DNA from: Membranipora membranacea
Lineage: Eukaryota > Bryozoa > Gymnolaemata > Cheilostomatida > Membraniporidae
Direction of reading: 5' to 3'
Assembly: GCA_914767715.1 (NCBI GenBank)
Contig: OU612069.1
Location: 21,263,387-21,327,386 of the forward strand
DNA length: 64,000 nt
Part shown: piece after piece, positions 23,406-36,091 of the stretch
How the letters are laid out: each line of letters begins with the position of its first letter
Numbering within the stretch: the first letter of the stretch is position 1
The notes under the pieces: generated by a model
What the model saw: the letters and a program-made list of their open reading frames with translations, nothing else
What the model was told of the DNA's origin: nothing
Databases searched by the model: none
Position numbers and translations under genes: made by a program

Positions 23406-26234
23406 CTAATAACTTGTTGACATTTGAGACTTAAAAGAGTTGAGGGATTTGGCCTCGACAACACTCGGTGACAATGAATTCCAGAGGCGGATGGTATTTG
23501 GAAAAAAAATTGTTTGAAAAAGCTGTGTCCTCGAGTGTGGAGTTAAATAACTTTGACTATGCCCCCTATAAGTAAAGGATGGAACGAGCAGAGAGGAAGA
23601 TATATCAATCAGATTATAGTGTGTTTTGTAAAAGATTACTAAACAGATAACTGCTCTTCGCTTTTCTAGTGATTGCCATTTTAAATTATTGAGCATAGTA
23701 GTTACACTACTATCTCGGGAAAAATCATTTTTAACAAAGCGAGCAGCCCTTCTCTGCACTGCATGATCTTGTTGATATTGCGTGTGGTGTGGGGATTCCA
23801 CACAGCAGCACAATACTCCAGTTGGGGGCGTACAATGGCCTTATAGCTCATTTCTTTCAGCTCAGGAGGGCAGTGAGAGAGGTTACGTTGGAGCATGTTT
23901 AACGATCTGTTGGCTCTGGTGGTAATAATATCAACATGACTGTTCCAACACAACTTGGATGTGATAGTAACACCAAGATATTTTACATTATTCTTTAGAT
24001 TTAGCTGATGGTCTCTTATTTTATACGATGCCTGCGTTTGCTTTCTTTTTAAACTTGTTCTTAGTACTTCACATTTCTTAGGGTGGAATTCCATTGACCA
24101 ATCTTGTTCCCAGTCAAGCAAGCTATTCAGGTCCTCCTGTAGAAGTTGACAATCAACCGGAGATTTAATTTCACGAGATATTGTGCAATCATCAGCAAAG
24201 AGTCGTATTTGAGAACCATTTTTAACAAAAGAAGGTAAATCGTTAATATACAACAAAAACAAGAGCGGACCAAGGACGCTTCCCTAGGGAACGCCAAATG
24301 TGACCTTGGATGGAGATGATGACATGTTATCAACAACTACCTCTTGGGATCTACCATTAAAAAATCCCTTAATCCAGCTCATTGAGAAGTTGTCAATGCC
24401 GTAAAAACCTAACTTATACAGAAGTTTCTTGTGGGACACCTTGTCAAAGGCCTTTGAAAGATCTAAAAGAATAAGATCTGTTTGGCCTTTATCCTCGATG
24501 TTTTGAGCAAGATCTTCTATTAACATAATAAGTTGTGACTCACATGATCGACGTTGTCTATAGCCATGCTGTGAGTCAGTCAGAACATGGTTTTTAGATA
24601 AGTGTCCCATGATCTGACTAGTAATAATGTGCTCAAGTAGTTTGCACATTTGTGATGGTGTCTGGGCCTGGTGCTTTGTGTTCTTTAAGATTTTCGATTA
24701 GTTTCTGGATACCGTGCGCATTGATGTTAATTGTTATATGTCTCCATCTTAGGTAAATTGAACGTTATATCAGGCATATTATCATTTGTATCAGTTGAGA
24801 AGATGGGTGTGAACTGATCATTCAGTATTTCCGCCTTACTTTTACTATCAGAGATTACCCTTCCATTTGATTTAAGAGACCCTACTCCGACATTATCTTG
24901 GCGTTTAGATTTCACATCAGCCCAGAACATTTTATGGTTAGTATCTTCATTTACATCGATCATATTGTTAATGTAGTTACTGTGGGCTGTTTTACAAGTA
25001 AGTCGAGACTCTCTTTTAGCTAGGCGGTATCTCTCTAGATCTTTATGATTATGCGATGTTTTGCACTTTTTAAATGCCCTTTTTTTCTTCCTAGATGCTC
25101 TTTTTACTTTGGTATTAACCCATGGTTGATTGAACCTAGTCGAAGAGAATTTGTGGGGTACAGATTTCTCTTGGAGCTCAAGGAGTTTGGTTTTTAGAGC
25201 AAGCCACATTTTCTCTACAGATGATTCTTTATTATACCTAGCAAGCAATTCCTTTCTTATGTTTATGCATTCTGATTTCATTTCAATTGTATTAGCTTTC
25301 TTCCATAGATATATCTTCCTTTTACAAGGTTTTGTTCTGGGTGCTGTTACATAACTTTCTACCGATACAATCTCATGATCAGATATGCCTGGCAGAATTG
25401 ACGCTTTGGCAATAAGAGAAGGGCGATTAGTAAAAAAGAGATCCAGAACATTTTTCTCACGAGTTGGCTCGTCCACTACCTGCTCCATTCCACAATTGTT
25501 AAGCATCTCAATAAACCTTTCGTTGATCTTAACTAGATATCTATTCGATTGAATGGTGCAGGTCTCCCAATCAATATCTGGCAGGTTAAAATCCCCACCA
25601 ATCCACACAACAGATTTCTTATTCTTAGATGTAATACTTCCATTTCCGAAGCTAGTCTCTTGCTGTAATCTGTGTTATTATTAGTGGGACGATATGCCGA
25701 GATAAGGATTAGGTTATTACTCTTATTATTATTATATATGGAAACTTTGGCACACACCATTTCAACATCATTAGACTTAATCTCAATGCGTTCCGAGATG
25801 TCCTCACGATGGATGACAATGAGCACACCTCCATGACTATCAGGTCCCGATCTATCCTGCCTGTATACCTCATACGATGGTGGAAAAATTTCACAATTGT
25901 TTATATCTTTGTTCAGCCATGTTTCAGTGCCAAAAATAATAGTAGGTCGCTGAACATCAATGATATGTAAGAGCTCTGCCTTTTTATTATTTAGACTCTG
26001 AAAATTTATTATTAGACTGCTGAGTTGGAAGTTATTGATTTTTATTTTATCCTTTTTGGCTAGTGGCGATGACATGGCCATAGGATTATTCATACAGCTC
26101 TCTATGCTACAGATCGAGTTGTTGGACAACACAGAGTATGTGTTGTCTGAGAAGCCAGATAGCAAATGTAATACATAAAATTCCTTATACTCACAATCTC
26201 TACTAGCATTCACGCTACGCGTAACCACATTCAT
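23406..26234 (-). mobile_element. Defective CR1/L2-like LINE with endonuclease and reverse transcriptase
   Basis: On the minus strand an apurinic endonuclease domain comes first (26234 to about 25370): FGTETWL, SHGGVLIVIH, ISAYRPTNN, WIGGDFNLPDIDW, GISDHEIVSVE. A basic linker follows, then reverse transcriptase (24720 to 23406): HKAPGPDTI, DLSKAFDKVSHKKLL, SVLGPLLFLLYINDLPSF, the FADD catalytic box, and a tail ending FPNTIRLWNSLSPSVVEAKS. Several breaks inactivate it: frame changes near 25.55 and 23.8 kb, an in-frame TAG at 24284-24286 within the GVP-GSVLGP motif, and a deletion near 24650 that removes the start of the reverse-transcriptase fingers. The order endonuclease then reverse transcriptase places it in the Jockey/CR1/L2 group; the finer family is uncertain. 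Confidence 0.85.
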
Positions 26235-26666
26235 CTAAACTCGTTCACAACACTGCTAAGGTAAGTGAACACAAATTATGTGCTTTCTTTCCTTGAAGCA
26301 TATGATGGGGGCATTGTATGTACTATGAAGCTATATTTTAATGTAAGTTTGTTCTCGGGAACAAGGTTTTGGTTGGTTCTAGTTTGCTTATTGATGGTTT
26401 TAATCAAATTTTCAAGTCAAATGTATCTCGTCTCCGACTAACAGACCTAAGATTGATAGAATTATTTACTGTCACACTCTGTGATTGATTGATTTATTAC
26501 CCGGGCAACATGAGATATAACTGGGGCATCAATCAATGTGTGCATAGGTAAAGTAAGATTTTTATTGAACATTATTCTAGTCTAATCTGCTGTAGTTACT
26601 GTTAGTACTGGCTTTTTATTTTCTTTTTTTTTCTGAATGCTCTCCTGAGTTAGCAAAGCAATCATC
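26235..26666. other. Gap between LINE and DUF6729-type gene
   Basis: About 430 bases with no recognised feature other than poly-T tracts. It could hold a promoter or upstream exon of the DUF6729-type gene, but nothing specific supports this. Confidence 0.4.
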
Positions 26667-27936
26667 ATGCCCAAAGCTGGCCTGTCCAAGTCAGAGTGGT
26701 ATGAGCGACTCAAATAGTATGCAGCGGGCACATTCAGGTTCGGAACCGGTCAGCGCCCACCAGCTGGATCAAAGATAGCGAAGAAGATAGCTAGCTGCCA
26801 TCGAGAGGTGTCCACTACACAAGCAACAAAGTGGTCAGAGGACGTTGGGTGGCAAGAAAATTACATCCCAGTGCAGCTACCATCCAAAAAAAAGCACTCC
26901 AAGGAAGAAGGTGAGTAAGCCCATCGCCAAAGAAGAAGACAAATTTTAACATGAGTAAATTGCTAGCATCATAAAATTCTATTGTTCAGTGTAACTAGTC
27001 CATCACCATGCTTTTCAGCATGGTCCAGGTGAATAAACCACAACTTTTTTGATAGTTGATTTACCACTTTTTTACTTTACCATTATATTCATCAATGTCT
27101 CCCTACTACAAGCTGTCAAGATTTAAGATTTAAGGCTGGATGCGCATTACTTTCTGAGATATATGCAGATAAAAATTGCTCCTCCACATTGTGGCCATTA
27201 TTTTGCTTGTTTAATGGCTCCCTGTTGGTCACATAACTTGGCATAATGTCATTATTCCAGTCCAATAATAGTGTGGCTGCTGTGATAATAACTTGTATGC
27301 TATTGCTTAGCCTCAACTTGCATTTTGAAATATATTGATCTGTTTTTTAGGACCTGGCTCAGCTCACAGCACAGCAACAACTAGTTTAACCCTACAGCTC
27401 TTGCATTTCCAAGTGCTTCTCAAGACTCGGTTGTTAAAACACACACAGCTGTTCCTGCAGCCACAGCTTTGCCTCCGTCAGATGATCTGGATTTGGAGTT
27501 TTACGATCACAATGATTTTAATGATGCATTCACAGAGGTATGTAATCTGAGGCGGGCCACACGATATTAATTCTGAATCTGTGCTGGTTTGCCTGCCTTG
27601 TATGAGTTGCCAATCAACCTTGTTGATGGTATGTTAAGAAATTTAAAGTATCACTATGGCAATAAAATACCGGATCCAACAAAATGCACACAAGATTGTT
27701 CTACATTGAAATTGAAACACGGTCTTGTGTGACAGTCAAAACATGTCATGTTAGTCATTCTTTAAAATTAAGACCCGTCTTTTCAGAAATTTCAGCTTTG
27801 TTGCTTTCGCAGCTAACTGACACCTGAACAACAATGTAGAGATTGCGTCGTCATTAATCTGAAACACTGTCTTGTGTGTTGGTCAAGACATGTCATGAGT
27901 CATTGTTTATGAAAGCTAGCAAGATAGCTGTGAAAG

Positions 27937-29145
27937 TGTAGAGGATTTTGAGGGGGTTACCCTAAGGCGGCGATGCCCGCCACTGCAACCACGCCCATTG
28001 CCTATTTCTACTGAGTACGCCGACTCTATCTGCCTGGAATATACCGAGTACGACGACTCTAACTGAGGGGGGGGTGACGAGTACGACGACTCTAACTCAG
28101 GGGGGGGGGGGTAGACGAGTACGACGACTCTAACTGAGGAGGGAGTGACGAGTACGACGACTCTAACTGAGGGGGGGGGGGTGACGAGTACGACGACTCT
28201 AACTGGGCTGGGAATATAATTGACCTGACTTTGGGGCTGGCTTTGGGGGGGGGGGGGTATGTGGACAAAGATAGTAGGCTTATTTATCTGGCAAGATTAA
28301 TTTGGGAGGTCAGGGATATGGACAAACTATTAACATATTTATCAGGCAAAATAAATAGGGGAGGGAAGGGAGATGGACAAACTATTATTACTACATATTC
28401 ATCGGGCGAGACAAAAGGAAGCAAATGGGCCAGGGGAAGAGGGTTAGACAATATAATCAATGGGAGGGAAGGGGTATAGATAAAATAAATAACCAAATGG
28501 GGGGGGGGAGGGAATGGCTCTTGGTTTAAAACTATCTTTGCGAGATTGTTTGACTGGGCTGGACTGGAACTGGACTGGATTGAACTGAACTGGACTGGCA
28601 ATCAGGTCAATGGATGCAGTGGTGCAATGGGGGTTTTCACTTGGCCTCTACCTACTACCCAAGGGAGGCTACAGTCTAATAACAGAGTACAAACAAGGCA
28701 ACATTATGTCAAGGCAGGGAGGTCTGCCAGCAGGCAGAACTCAAGAAACTTACTTCAATAGGTTGTGTTCAGTAAGGCACTTTATTTGTTGCTGACTGGT
28801 TTAAGAATAAAAGGTCTTGTAACTTCAGCTGCTACATACTAACTGACTAGACTCTTCTGATGTTCAGTTATATAAAAGCATAATGTAATATGATACTGGC
28901 TGATGCAACAGCAGGAAACAGGGAACATTCTAGATGGGTGTGTAAGAGTTGAAATCAGTTATTAAAAGCATTATTATAATACTGGCTGATGAAATATTTT
29001 AGATGGATTGTAATAATTAAATTCAGTTATTAAAAGCATATTATTATTAAAATTAGAAAAGTTATAAACATGATGAAAGGGGAAGACAACTCATGATTCA
29101 TGAATTTATTTTTGAATGTTCAGCTGTGGTGGAAAATCCACCACA
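27937..29145 (-). repeat. LTR (3' LTR on minus strand)
   Basis: 1209-bp long terminal repeat. It holds six copies of a GAGTACGACGACTCTAACT unit separated by G-runs (about 28011-28204), then a longer G-run, a GGACTGGACTGG-rich stretch near 28552-28600 and an AT-rich half with a diverged internal duplication. Poly-G on the plus strand means poly-C in the sense direction of the element. Confidence 0.88.
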
Positions 29146-29161
29146 CTCTCCCTTCTAACTT
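29146..29161 (-). other. Polypurine tract of the LTR element
   Basis: On the minus strand the last bases before the left LTR read AAGTTAGAAGGGAGAG, a purine run directly abutting the LTR's TGTGG start. This is the expected primer site for plus-strand synthesis. Confidence 0.65.
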
Positions 29162-30593
29162 TTCTTATTTTCTTCGTCTTTGTCTTGTATCTGTGGGTAC
29201 TGTTCTTCTAACTGTCGTAAGGTGTCCTCTGCCATTTTACGCTATCGTTCTGTATGTACATAGAGCTGTCTGGGGGTATTGGGTTTTGGAGAGGCAATCA
29301 GCAGTGCGGGCAGTGGTAGGGGCTTTGGGAAGGTCTATGAATGGGACAGGGAAACTGGGGGCGAGCACATAGAGATAATTACTGCCTAACAGGGACAGGG
29401 GACAATAATGCTGATTTTATTTTGGCCTCTTGCAGACAGGGTTTTTGTATATTTTCATTCCGGCAAAACGCATCAGTGAATTGGGACAGGATTTTAGCGT
29501 CTTGGAGCTAATCACTTGGGCTTTGACAAACTCCACGACTTCATTGTATAAGGGTTGGACAAGTATGAGCTTGTGAGCAGTAGGGGATGTTGGAGTTAGA
29601 CACCGCCTGCATGTTTGGATCAGGCTGTTAGTGTCTTGGATCTTCACACTTTGGCTTAGGCAAACTCCTTAGGCTTTATTGTATAAGGGCTGGACATGTG
29701 AGGGGATTGTGGGTAGCATGATGGACTGGAGTTGGACAACTCCTACTTGTTTTGGGCCAGGCTGTGGTATAGGTAAGGTTTTAAGGTCAAGGACTGGACT
29801 GGACAAGGACTGGGACTGAGCAAGGACTGGACAAGTACTGGGACTGGGCAAGGACTGTACAAGGACTGGAACGGTGAAGGGTTGGGAGTGGCCAAACAAT
29901 GATAACGGTTCCATGAGTCAAGTTATACATCTCACTAGACCTGGATATGTTGGGGGGGGGGGTTTAGAGAATGACATTTCTGGTCTCAATTCCTACATTC
30001 ATCAGACTGAAAATTTAGTGAATATCGGGGAGCTGTGAAGTCTCCCTTCCAGCATAAGCTCATCGTGTTTATGAAGCAAACTAGCCTGAGGGGTCTTACT
30101 TTATTCGGGGGGTTGGGCTTGGTCAATCAGGTTCTTAACATTTGGGGAGGGAGGGATGGCTGAATAGGGATAGTGGGGTTTGGCTGGATAGGGATAGTGG
30201 GGTGTGGCGGACTAGGGCAGCTTCTGCTGTAATTTTGTGACAGGGGGTGGGCTTCCATTTTCCACTTCTTATTTATTCAATCTGGGCCTGTTGCGTTGTT
30301 TGACCAAAATTGACCGAGTCCAACTGAGATTTTATCACCAGTTGATCCTCTTCCAATTTCAGCAGCGCTCCCTTCCAGCACGGAGCGTAGTTATCAGAGA
30401 GAAGCTTGGTTGGCCATGGTACATGGGGCTTTGTACCAGTTACTTGGATAGGGATTATCAATAAGTGGCTCACCCTGAAGGGCAACGAGTCTGTCGACGG
30501 CCTTGTCGACCCCTGCGCCCTGCTAGCTCCCTCCCCCACCTTTAACACAGTTGCCATGTACCCTGTTTTGTCAGACTGCGCGTGTCCCCAGCA

Positions 30594-30612
30594 GATCCCA
30601 CTGCTGCCACCA
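30594..30612 (-). other. Primer binding site of the LTR element
   Basis: On the minus strand TGGTGGCAGCAGTGGGATC begins one base after the LTR end. Its complement ends in GCTGCCACCA preceded by GATCCCACT, the pattern of a tRNA T-arm plus acceptor with added CCA, closest to tRNA-Leu as I know it. This fixes the element's orientation. Confidence 0.75.
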
Positions 30613-30613
30613 T

Positions 30614-31849
30614 TGTAGAGGATTTTGAGGGGGTTACCCTAAGGCGGCGATACCCGCCACTGCAACCACGCCCATTTCCTATTTCTACTGAGTACGCCGA
30701 CTCTATCTGCCTGGAATATACCGAGTACGACGACTCTAACTGAGGGGGGGTGACGAGTACGACGACTCTAACTCAGGGGGGGGGGGATGACGAGTACGAC
30801 GACTCTAACTCAGGGGGGGGGGGTGACGAGTACGACGACTCTAACTGAGGAGGGAGTGACGAGTACGACGACTCTAACTGAGGGGGGGGGGTGACGAGTA
30901 CGACGACTCTAACTGGGCTGGGAATATAATTGACCTGACTTTGGGGCTGGCTTTGGGGGGGGGTATGTGGACAAAGATAGTAGGCTTATTTATCTGGCAA
31001 GATTAATTTGGGAGGTCAGGGATATGGACAAACTATTAACATATTTATCAGGCAAAATAAATAGGGGAGGGAAGGGAGATGGACAAACTATTATTACTAC
31101 ATATTCATCGGGCGAGACAAAAGGAAGCAAATGGGCCAGGGGAAGAGGGTTAGACAATATAATCAATGGGAGGGAAGGGGTATAGATAAAATAAATAACC
31201 AAATGGGGGGGGAGGGAATGGCTCTTGGTTTAAAACTATCTTTGCGAGATTGTTTGACTGGGCTGGACTGGAACTGGACTGGATTGAACTGAACTGGACT
31301 GGCAATCAGGTCAATGGATGCAGTGGTGCAATGGGGGTTTTCACTTGGCCTCTACCTACTACCCAAGGGAGGCTACAGTCTAATAACAGAGTACAAACAA
31401 GGCAACATTATGTCAAGGCAGGGAGGTCTGCCAGCAGGCAGAACTCAAGAAACTTACTTCAATAGGTTGTGTTCAGTAAGGCACTTTATTTGTTGCTGAC
31501 TGGTTTAAGAATAAAAGGTCTTGTAACTTCAGCTGCTACATACTAACTGACTAGACTCTTCTGATGTTCAGTTATATAAAAGCATAATGTAATATGATAC
31601 TGGCTGATGCAACAGCAGGAAACAGGGAACATTCTAGATGGGTGTGTAAGAGTTGAAATCAGTTATTAAAAGCATTATTATAATACTGGCTGATGAAATA
31701 TTTTAGATGGATTGTAATAATTAAATTCAGTCATTAAAAGCATATTATTATTAAAATTAGAAAAGTTATAAACATGATGAAAGGGGAAGACAACTCATGA
31801 TTCATGAATTTATTTTTGAATGTTCAGCTGTGGTGGAAAATCCACCACA
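30614..31849 (-). repeat. LTR (5' LTR on minus strand)
   Basis: 1236-bp long terminal repeat, almost identical to 27937-29145 but with seven rather than six GAGTACGACGACTCTAACT units and different G-run lengths. Substitutions seen by eye include GATACCCGCC for GATGCCCGCC and TTTCC for TTGCC shortly after the start. Confidence 0.88.
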
Positions 31850-33806
31850 AAAGCACTATATATAAAGCTAACAACTTACTGGTGCTCAATAGTCATAATA
31901 ACATAACCACTTTTGAATGGTGTGCATCCACTGAATTAGATTCTTCTCTTAGAATGGAAATAGTATCATAGCGTTATACGGTTAGGACACTAAACACAGG
32001 GACCCATCTGACTGTTATCTGATTGGCTGTCCCTAGTAGCATGAATAATTAGCCTGAGAAATTGTCTTGTTTACAAAATTGCAAACAGTACTTATACCCC
32101 TACAGTGTCGATGATTAGGGCATTTCTAGATTGCTACTAGGGACTGGCTATTTTTGCAAGCCCTTTGTTTTGCAAAAGAAAGCTAATGATGCTATTCCAG
32201 ATATGGAATTCAATGTGTGCATCCCAAAACAAAATCGTACATGACCAGTATGCCAAATCACTTTGTTGATCATTATTATCACATGGAAATAGACATTGCT
32301 TCTGATTAACTGGTTACGTATCATCAACCAACATTTGACAAGGGAGGGTGGGATATTGAGACGAGTTCGAAGTTGTCCTCTTATGTCCTTGGAAAGGGCA
32401 ACTCTGAATTCGTTCTTAAATGAAAATATATGGTATAGTGTGCTGTTTATGTACATTATTGAGTTTATGACTTGATTTCAGTTTGTCTCCAGGGGCTCTC
32501 AGAGACAATTGAAAGTTCATCAGCAGTTGAGGTTTTTGAAAAAAAACCTCAGGTTAAATCAACCCCGACCAACCAGACAGTCACAGTCTCAGACACATTG
32601 CAGCTAGTACCAACTGTAACTCTGCCTACAGGCTACAGGCACTCTGGGATCCACAACCAAGCCCTCACCTGTAAGTGCCAAAAGCTCATTTACTTGCCTA
32701 CAAATATCAGAATCCGATTATCAGTGTGCATTAGGTCAACTGCTAAAGTCGTAATGTGTGAGGACACTCTCCTGGTAGTGTATTGGGTAATTGTTACGTT
32801 GTCAGTTACATCCAATATTCATGCGAGTAGCGCTTAAATTTGCCCTCTTTTATCTCTTTCCAGGATGTTATCTTTCGGCTTCCTCAGAAGTGGAGGGTAC
32901 AGTTACTGCTACCAGACCAGATCTGGATAGCATCCACGTTATTTTCAGCTGAAGGTATGGTGGCTGCAGATCCGAAGTTTTGGTATTATCCCCCAGAAAA
33001 CAAGCCGACAGGCCTTACACCGCCACAAGTAAGTGACCAGCGTTACTCATTGATCTCAGTTGTGTACTAATAGAGGTAGTCAATGATGTTAACATTTATC
33101 TATATTGTGCCTGAAACTGTTTAGAACAAATATATCTAAGCTTCGTAAAGTTGAGAGATTTTGTAACTGGATCAAACACGCTGCAATCTTAGTCTACAGA
33201 GTTCACAGATCCTTCCTTGATACATAACTTTTAAATATTGGCTTGACTTATTTTTGGATCTTTTATTCTATCCGTCTAGGTTGGACAATACTTCAGACAT
33301 CGGTTTTTTGTGTGGATGCCAAAGAGGAAGTGGGATGTTGACCTCCGATGCCCGGATCGTTCAGCTCCCCTATCCAGGAAGAGTGTGTATCGGACACTCA
33401 GGAAAGTTGTAGATGTAGACGGGTTCTACTATTTGGCTACTGAATATCTGAGTATCTCCTGTCCTAATATTGAAATATATATTGAAATATATTTGTTCTT
33501 CCTACCATTAAGCCTGTATTATCAGTCGAAAATGAATCACACATCTATGTTTACAGCGGTGTCCACATAATCAGCCTTCTCAAGATTGCAAAAATACCAT
33601 TTCTATTCTTGAGAATGACTTCTAGTTTACTATTTATAATGTTTTATCAGTAGTTGGTTTTTCCTGTTTCAGCCTGTAGAAAGTCTGATCAGCATCCTGA
33701 TGGTAAAGTCAGAACATTTATTGGATGGTCCGGGGATATTATGAGTCAGTTGGATGAGGGTCACCGCCAGCTGTATCCTGTAATACCAACTCTACATTAT
33801 GTGTAA

Positions 33807-35104
33807 ATCTCGGGGACATCTAATCGCACTTAATTATCCTGTCTACACTTAAGCAGAAAAGCTCAGCATGATTCATCTGCCAAAACACTCTTTATACTCT
33901 AACAATGAAAGTTTGAAATAAAAGCGGTAAAGCTACACAAAGCTACAACAAGCACAAATTTAAGGATGCAAGGAATATATCAGGGCAGTTCATCATAACC
34001 TTTGTGACGAGAAGGATGTAAGAAAATACTGAGCTCTCGGGACTGCCAGCTCATCACAAATATTCTAATACACCATACGATCTGCTGCTGTCATCTACGG
34101 ACAACAAACAATCAGAGGAATAGAGGTCATTCAACCTAGTTGATGTTTTCTGACAGTGGAGACTCTCCTCAAGGCTTAAACTCTACATTGCATCAGACGT
34201 TGTACGTGTGGCAGCACCGACATCACATAAAGTACCACCTTTCCCATTGATGTGTACACACGGCTACTGTGAGGAAACCTGATGAAACAAATACAACTAA
34301 CTCTCTACGGTGTACGGTTTAACAGCACGGACGGCTCACCAGTAGTATCACGTACAAAGTTGGGGCTAGTCTCCTCTTCAAACCCACAACTAACTCTCTC
34401 TTAGACGGTGTACTGTTTGACAGCACTGACGGCTCACCAGAAGTATCACATACAAAGTTGGGTGTAGTCTCCTCTTCAAACACAGCTGATTAATCAACTC
34501 ACTCCTCTATAAATAGAATGTAAGTCTACAGAACACATCACACAGATTGAAAACTCGTCCAATAACTACTCGGTCCACATTTGTACACCTGACAGCTATT
34601 CTGGCAGATGATAATGTTGCAGCTTGAATCTCCACTATTGTTATCCTTGCAGCCCTCGGCTTGTTTAGTCATTCCGTTTATCCACATATTATTCTCACAT
34701 ATCACAATGCATCGTAAAATCCTATCTCATATCTTTGTAGTGATCAGATACCTATGATAGGATAACTCATTTATTATTTGAAGCAAAATGGACCCATTAT
34801 AATGTGTGAGTTTTTCTTTACCATTAACCCATTTATTATCATTCATTGTTTAAGAAAAGATCATAATAATCATCATTTTCTATCAGAATCGTTGCATAGT
34901 CAAATTTGTCATATTTTCACATTACATGATGAGAATTGAAGCTTGTGATAATTTCCTAAAATGAAATGTTTTTCTCAACTGATTGTTAACTCCTTGTCAA
35001 TTCTGGTTAACAGGATTACCAGCAAATAAAGATAATATGAACACATAAAGCTGCGTCGGATCACGGGCTAATGCTGGCCAATACATTATGCCTGTGACCA
35101 AAGA
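33807..35104. other. Non-coding stretch inside the DUF6729-type pseudogene
   Basis: About 1.3 kb between the premature stop in one exon and the next recognised exon. It contains a diverged 93-bp tandem pair at 34294-34386 and 34387-34484. One frame of each repeat unit keeps related peptides (FNSTDGSPVVSRTKLG and FDSTDGSPEVSHTKLG), but I recognise no gene. Confidence 0.5.
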
Positions 35105-36091
35105 GTCATTACGTTCCTAAGAACACGGTCGACGATGGGAAACTCTCCTTCTCTACTACGCAACAACCTGGTCGAGCTGTACACAGAGGAGTGTATGCGC
35201 CGTGTTGGAGCTTATTAATCCGACTGTGCTCGGTACCGCAGCAGTATCGCTGCCAGGTATGTGTATATTTGGTCCCCTGTGTAGAGGGAGGTATTTGATC
35301 CCCAGGCCCACCTTAGGCCACTAATATTATTATTGAACTTATTTGTCCGTATTATGTCTGGATTGTTTTGAGGGTTGGTATAATATCATGCCATAAAATG
35401 ATTTTTCAGGTGCTCAGCAGAACGAGATGTTTCTGATGAGCCCCAGCCCTCGTACAGCCTCCTCAGTATCGCTGGTTTCAAGATGTTTATGCCTTGGACA
35501 TTGACAAGCGACTCCCAGAAGTCCTGGCTGGTATAACATCCATCTTTGGCCAGTGCCTGAAGCTTGACTCAACCAAGAAGGTAAATATGAGCAACCTGCA
35601 ATAATTGTTTTGAATTGTAAATATCTGTTGGATATAATAAATTGCCATTTATTCTGTCAAATGCTGCCAAATATTTAAGAAACCATAAAATAATCTATTC
35701 ATTTCTTTAACAGCTGTGAGGAGATAAAAAGGAAGGGCAACACATAATCTTTGTTTCAAATATCTGTCAAGATACAAATGTCTAGATGCTTTATGTGTAG
35801 TGTATATTTGTCCTTGAAACGCATGTTTGTACGTGCTAGAATCTGCTTTGATAACAACGCGATAATTGCTACGCTTCCCTGCTTCATCATAGTCCAATAT
35901 AGCTAGCTTAGTATTGTTGCATGTGGTGTGTGTGGTGTGTGTGGTGTATGTGGTAATGGTACACGCGGTATGGCTCACATAGTATGGTATATAGTGCAGT
36001 GGTCTCGAGAGGTCATTATTCATGTCTGTACTTCTCCAGATAACAAAGAAACTTGCTGGTGATGCCAAAGGAACATCTAACTGGTGTACTA

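Larger units (their letters stand above)
27937..31849 (-). mobile_element. Non-autonomous LTR retrotransposon (LARD/TRIM-like), tRNA-Leu-type primer site
   Basis: Two long terminal repeats (27937-29145 and 30614-31849) flank a 1468-bp interior, with a 4-bp target duplication AAAG on both sides (27933-27936, 31850-31853). LTRs read TG..CA with inverted ends (TGTAGAGGATTTT versus TGTGGTGGATTTT). Orientation is minus: next to the right LTR is TGGTGGCAGCAGTGGGATC, complementary to a tRNA-Leu-like 3' end, and next to the left LTR is a purine tract AGAAGGGAGAG. The interior has no gag, protease, integrase or reverse transcriptase that I recognise, so movement would need another element's enzymes. 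The LTRs differ by only a few substitutions plus repeat-number and G-run changes, so insertion was recent. It lies in an intron of the DUF6729-type gene. Confidence 0.87.

Noticed and set aside
22064-26666. Gag-like exon of gene 1 belonging to the neighbouring LINE or to an LTR retrotransposon
   Set aside because: The LINE is a separate minus-strand element starting further right, no LTRs or pol flank the Gag-like exon, and the same exon sits in the same place and phase upstream of gene 2.
28011-28204. CRISPR-like array of regular 20-mers
   Set aside because: The spacers are G-runs rather than unique sequence, the array lies inside an LTR, and the DNA is from an animal.
28231-28795. Small open frames repeated at 30967-31499
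   Set aside because: They lie within the LTRs and are duplicated only because LTRs are; no family similarity seen.
29146-30613. gag or pol inside the LTR element
   Set aside because: Minus-strand open frames of 75-95 codons are present, but none shows Gag, protease, reverse transcriptase or integrase motifs.
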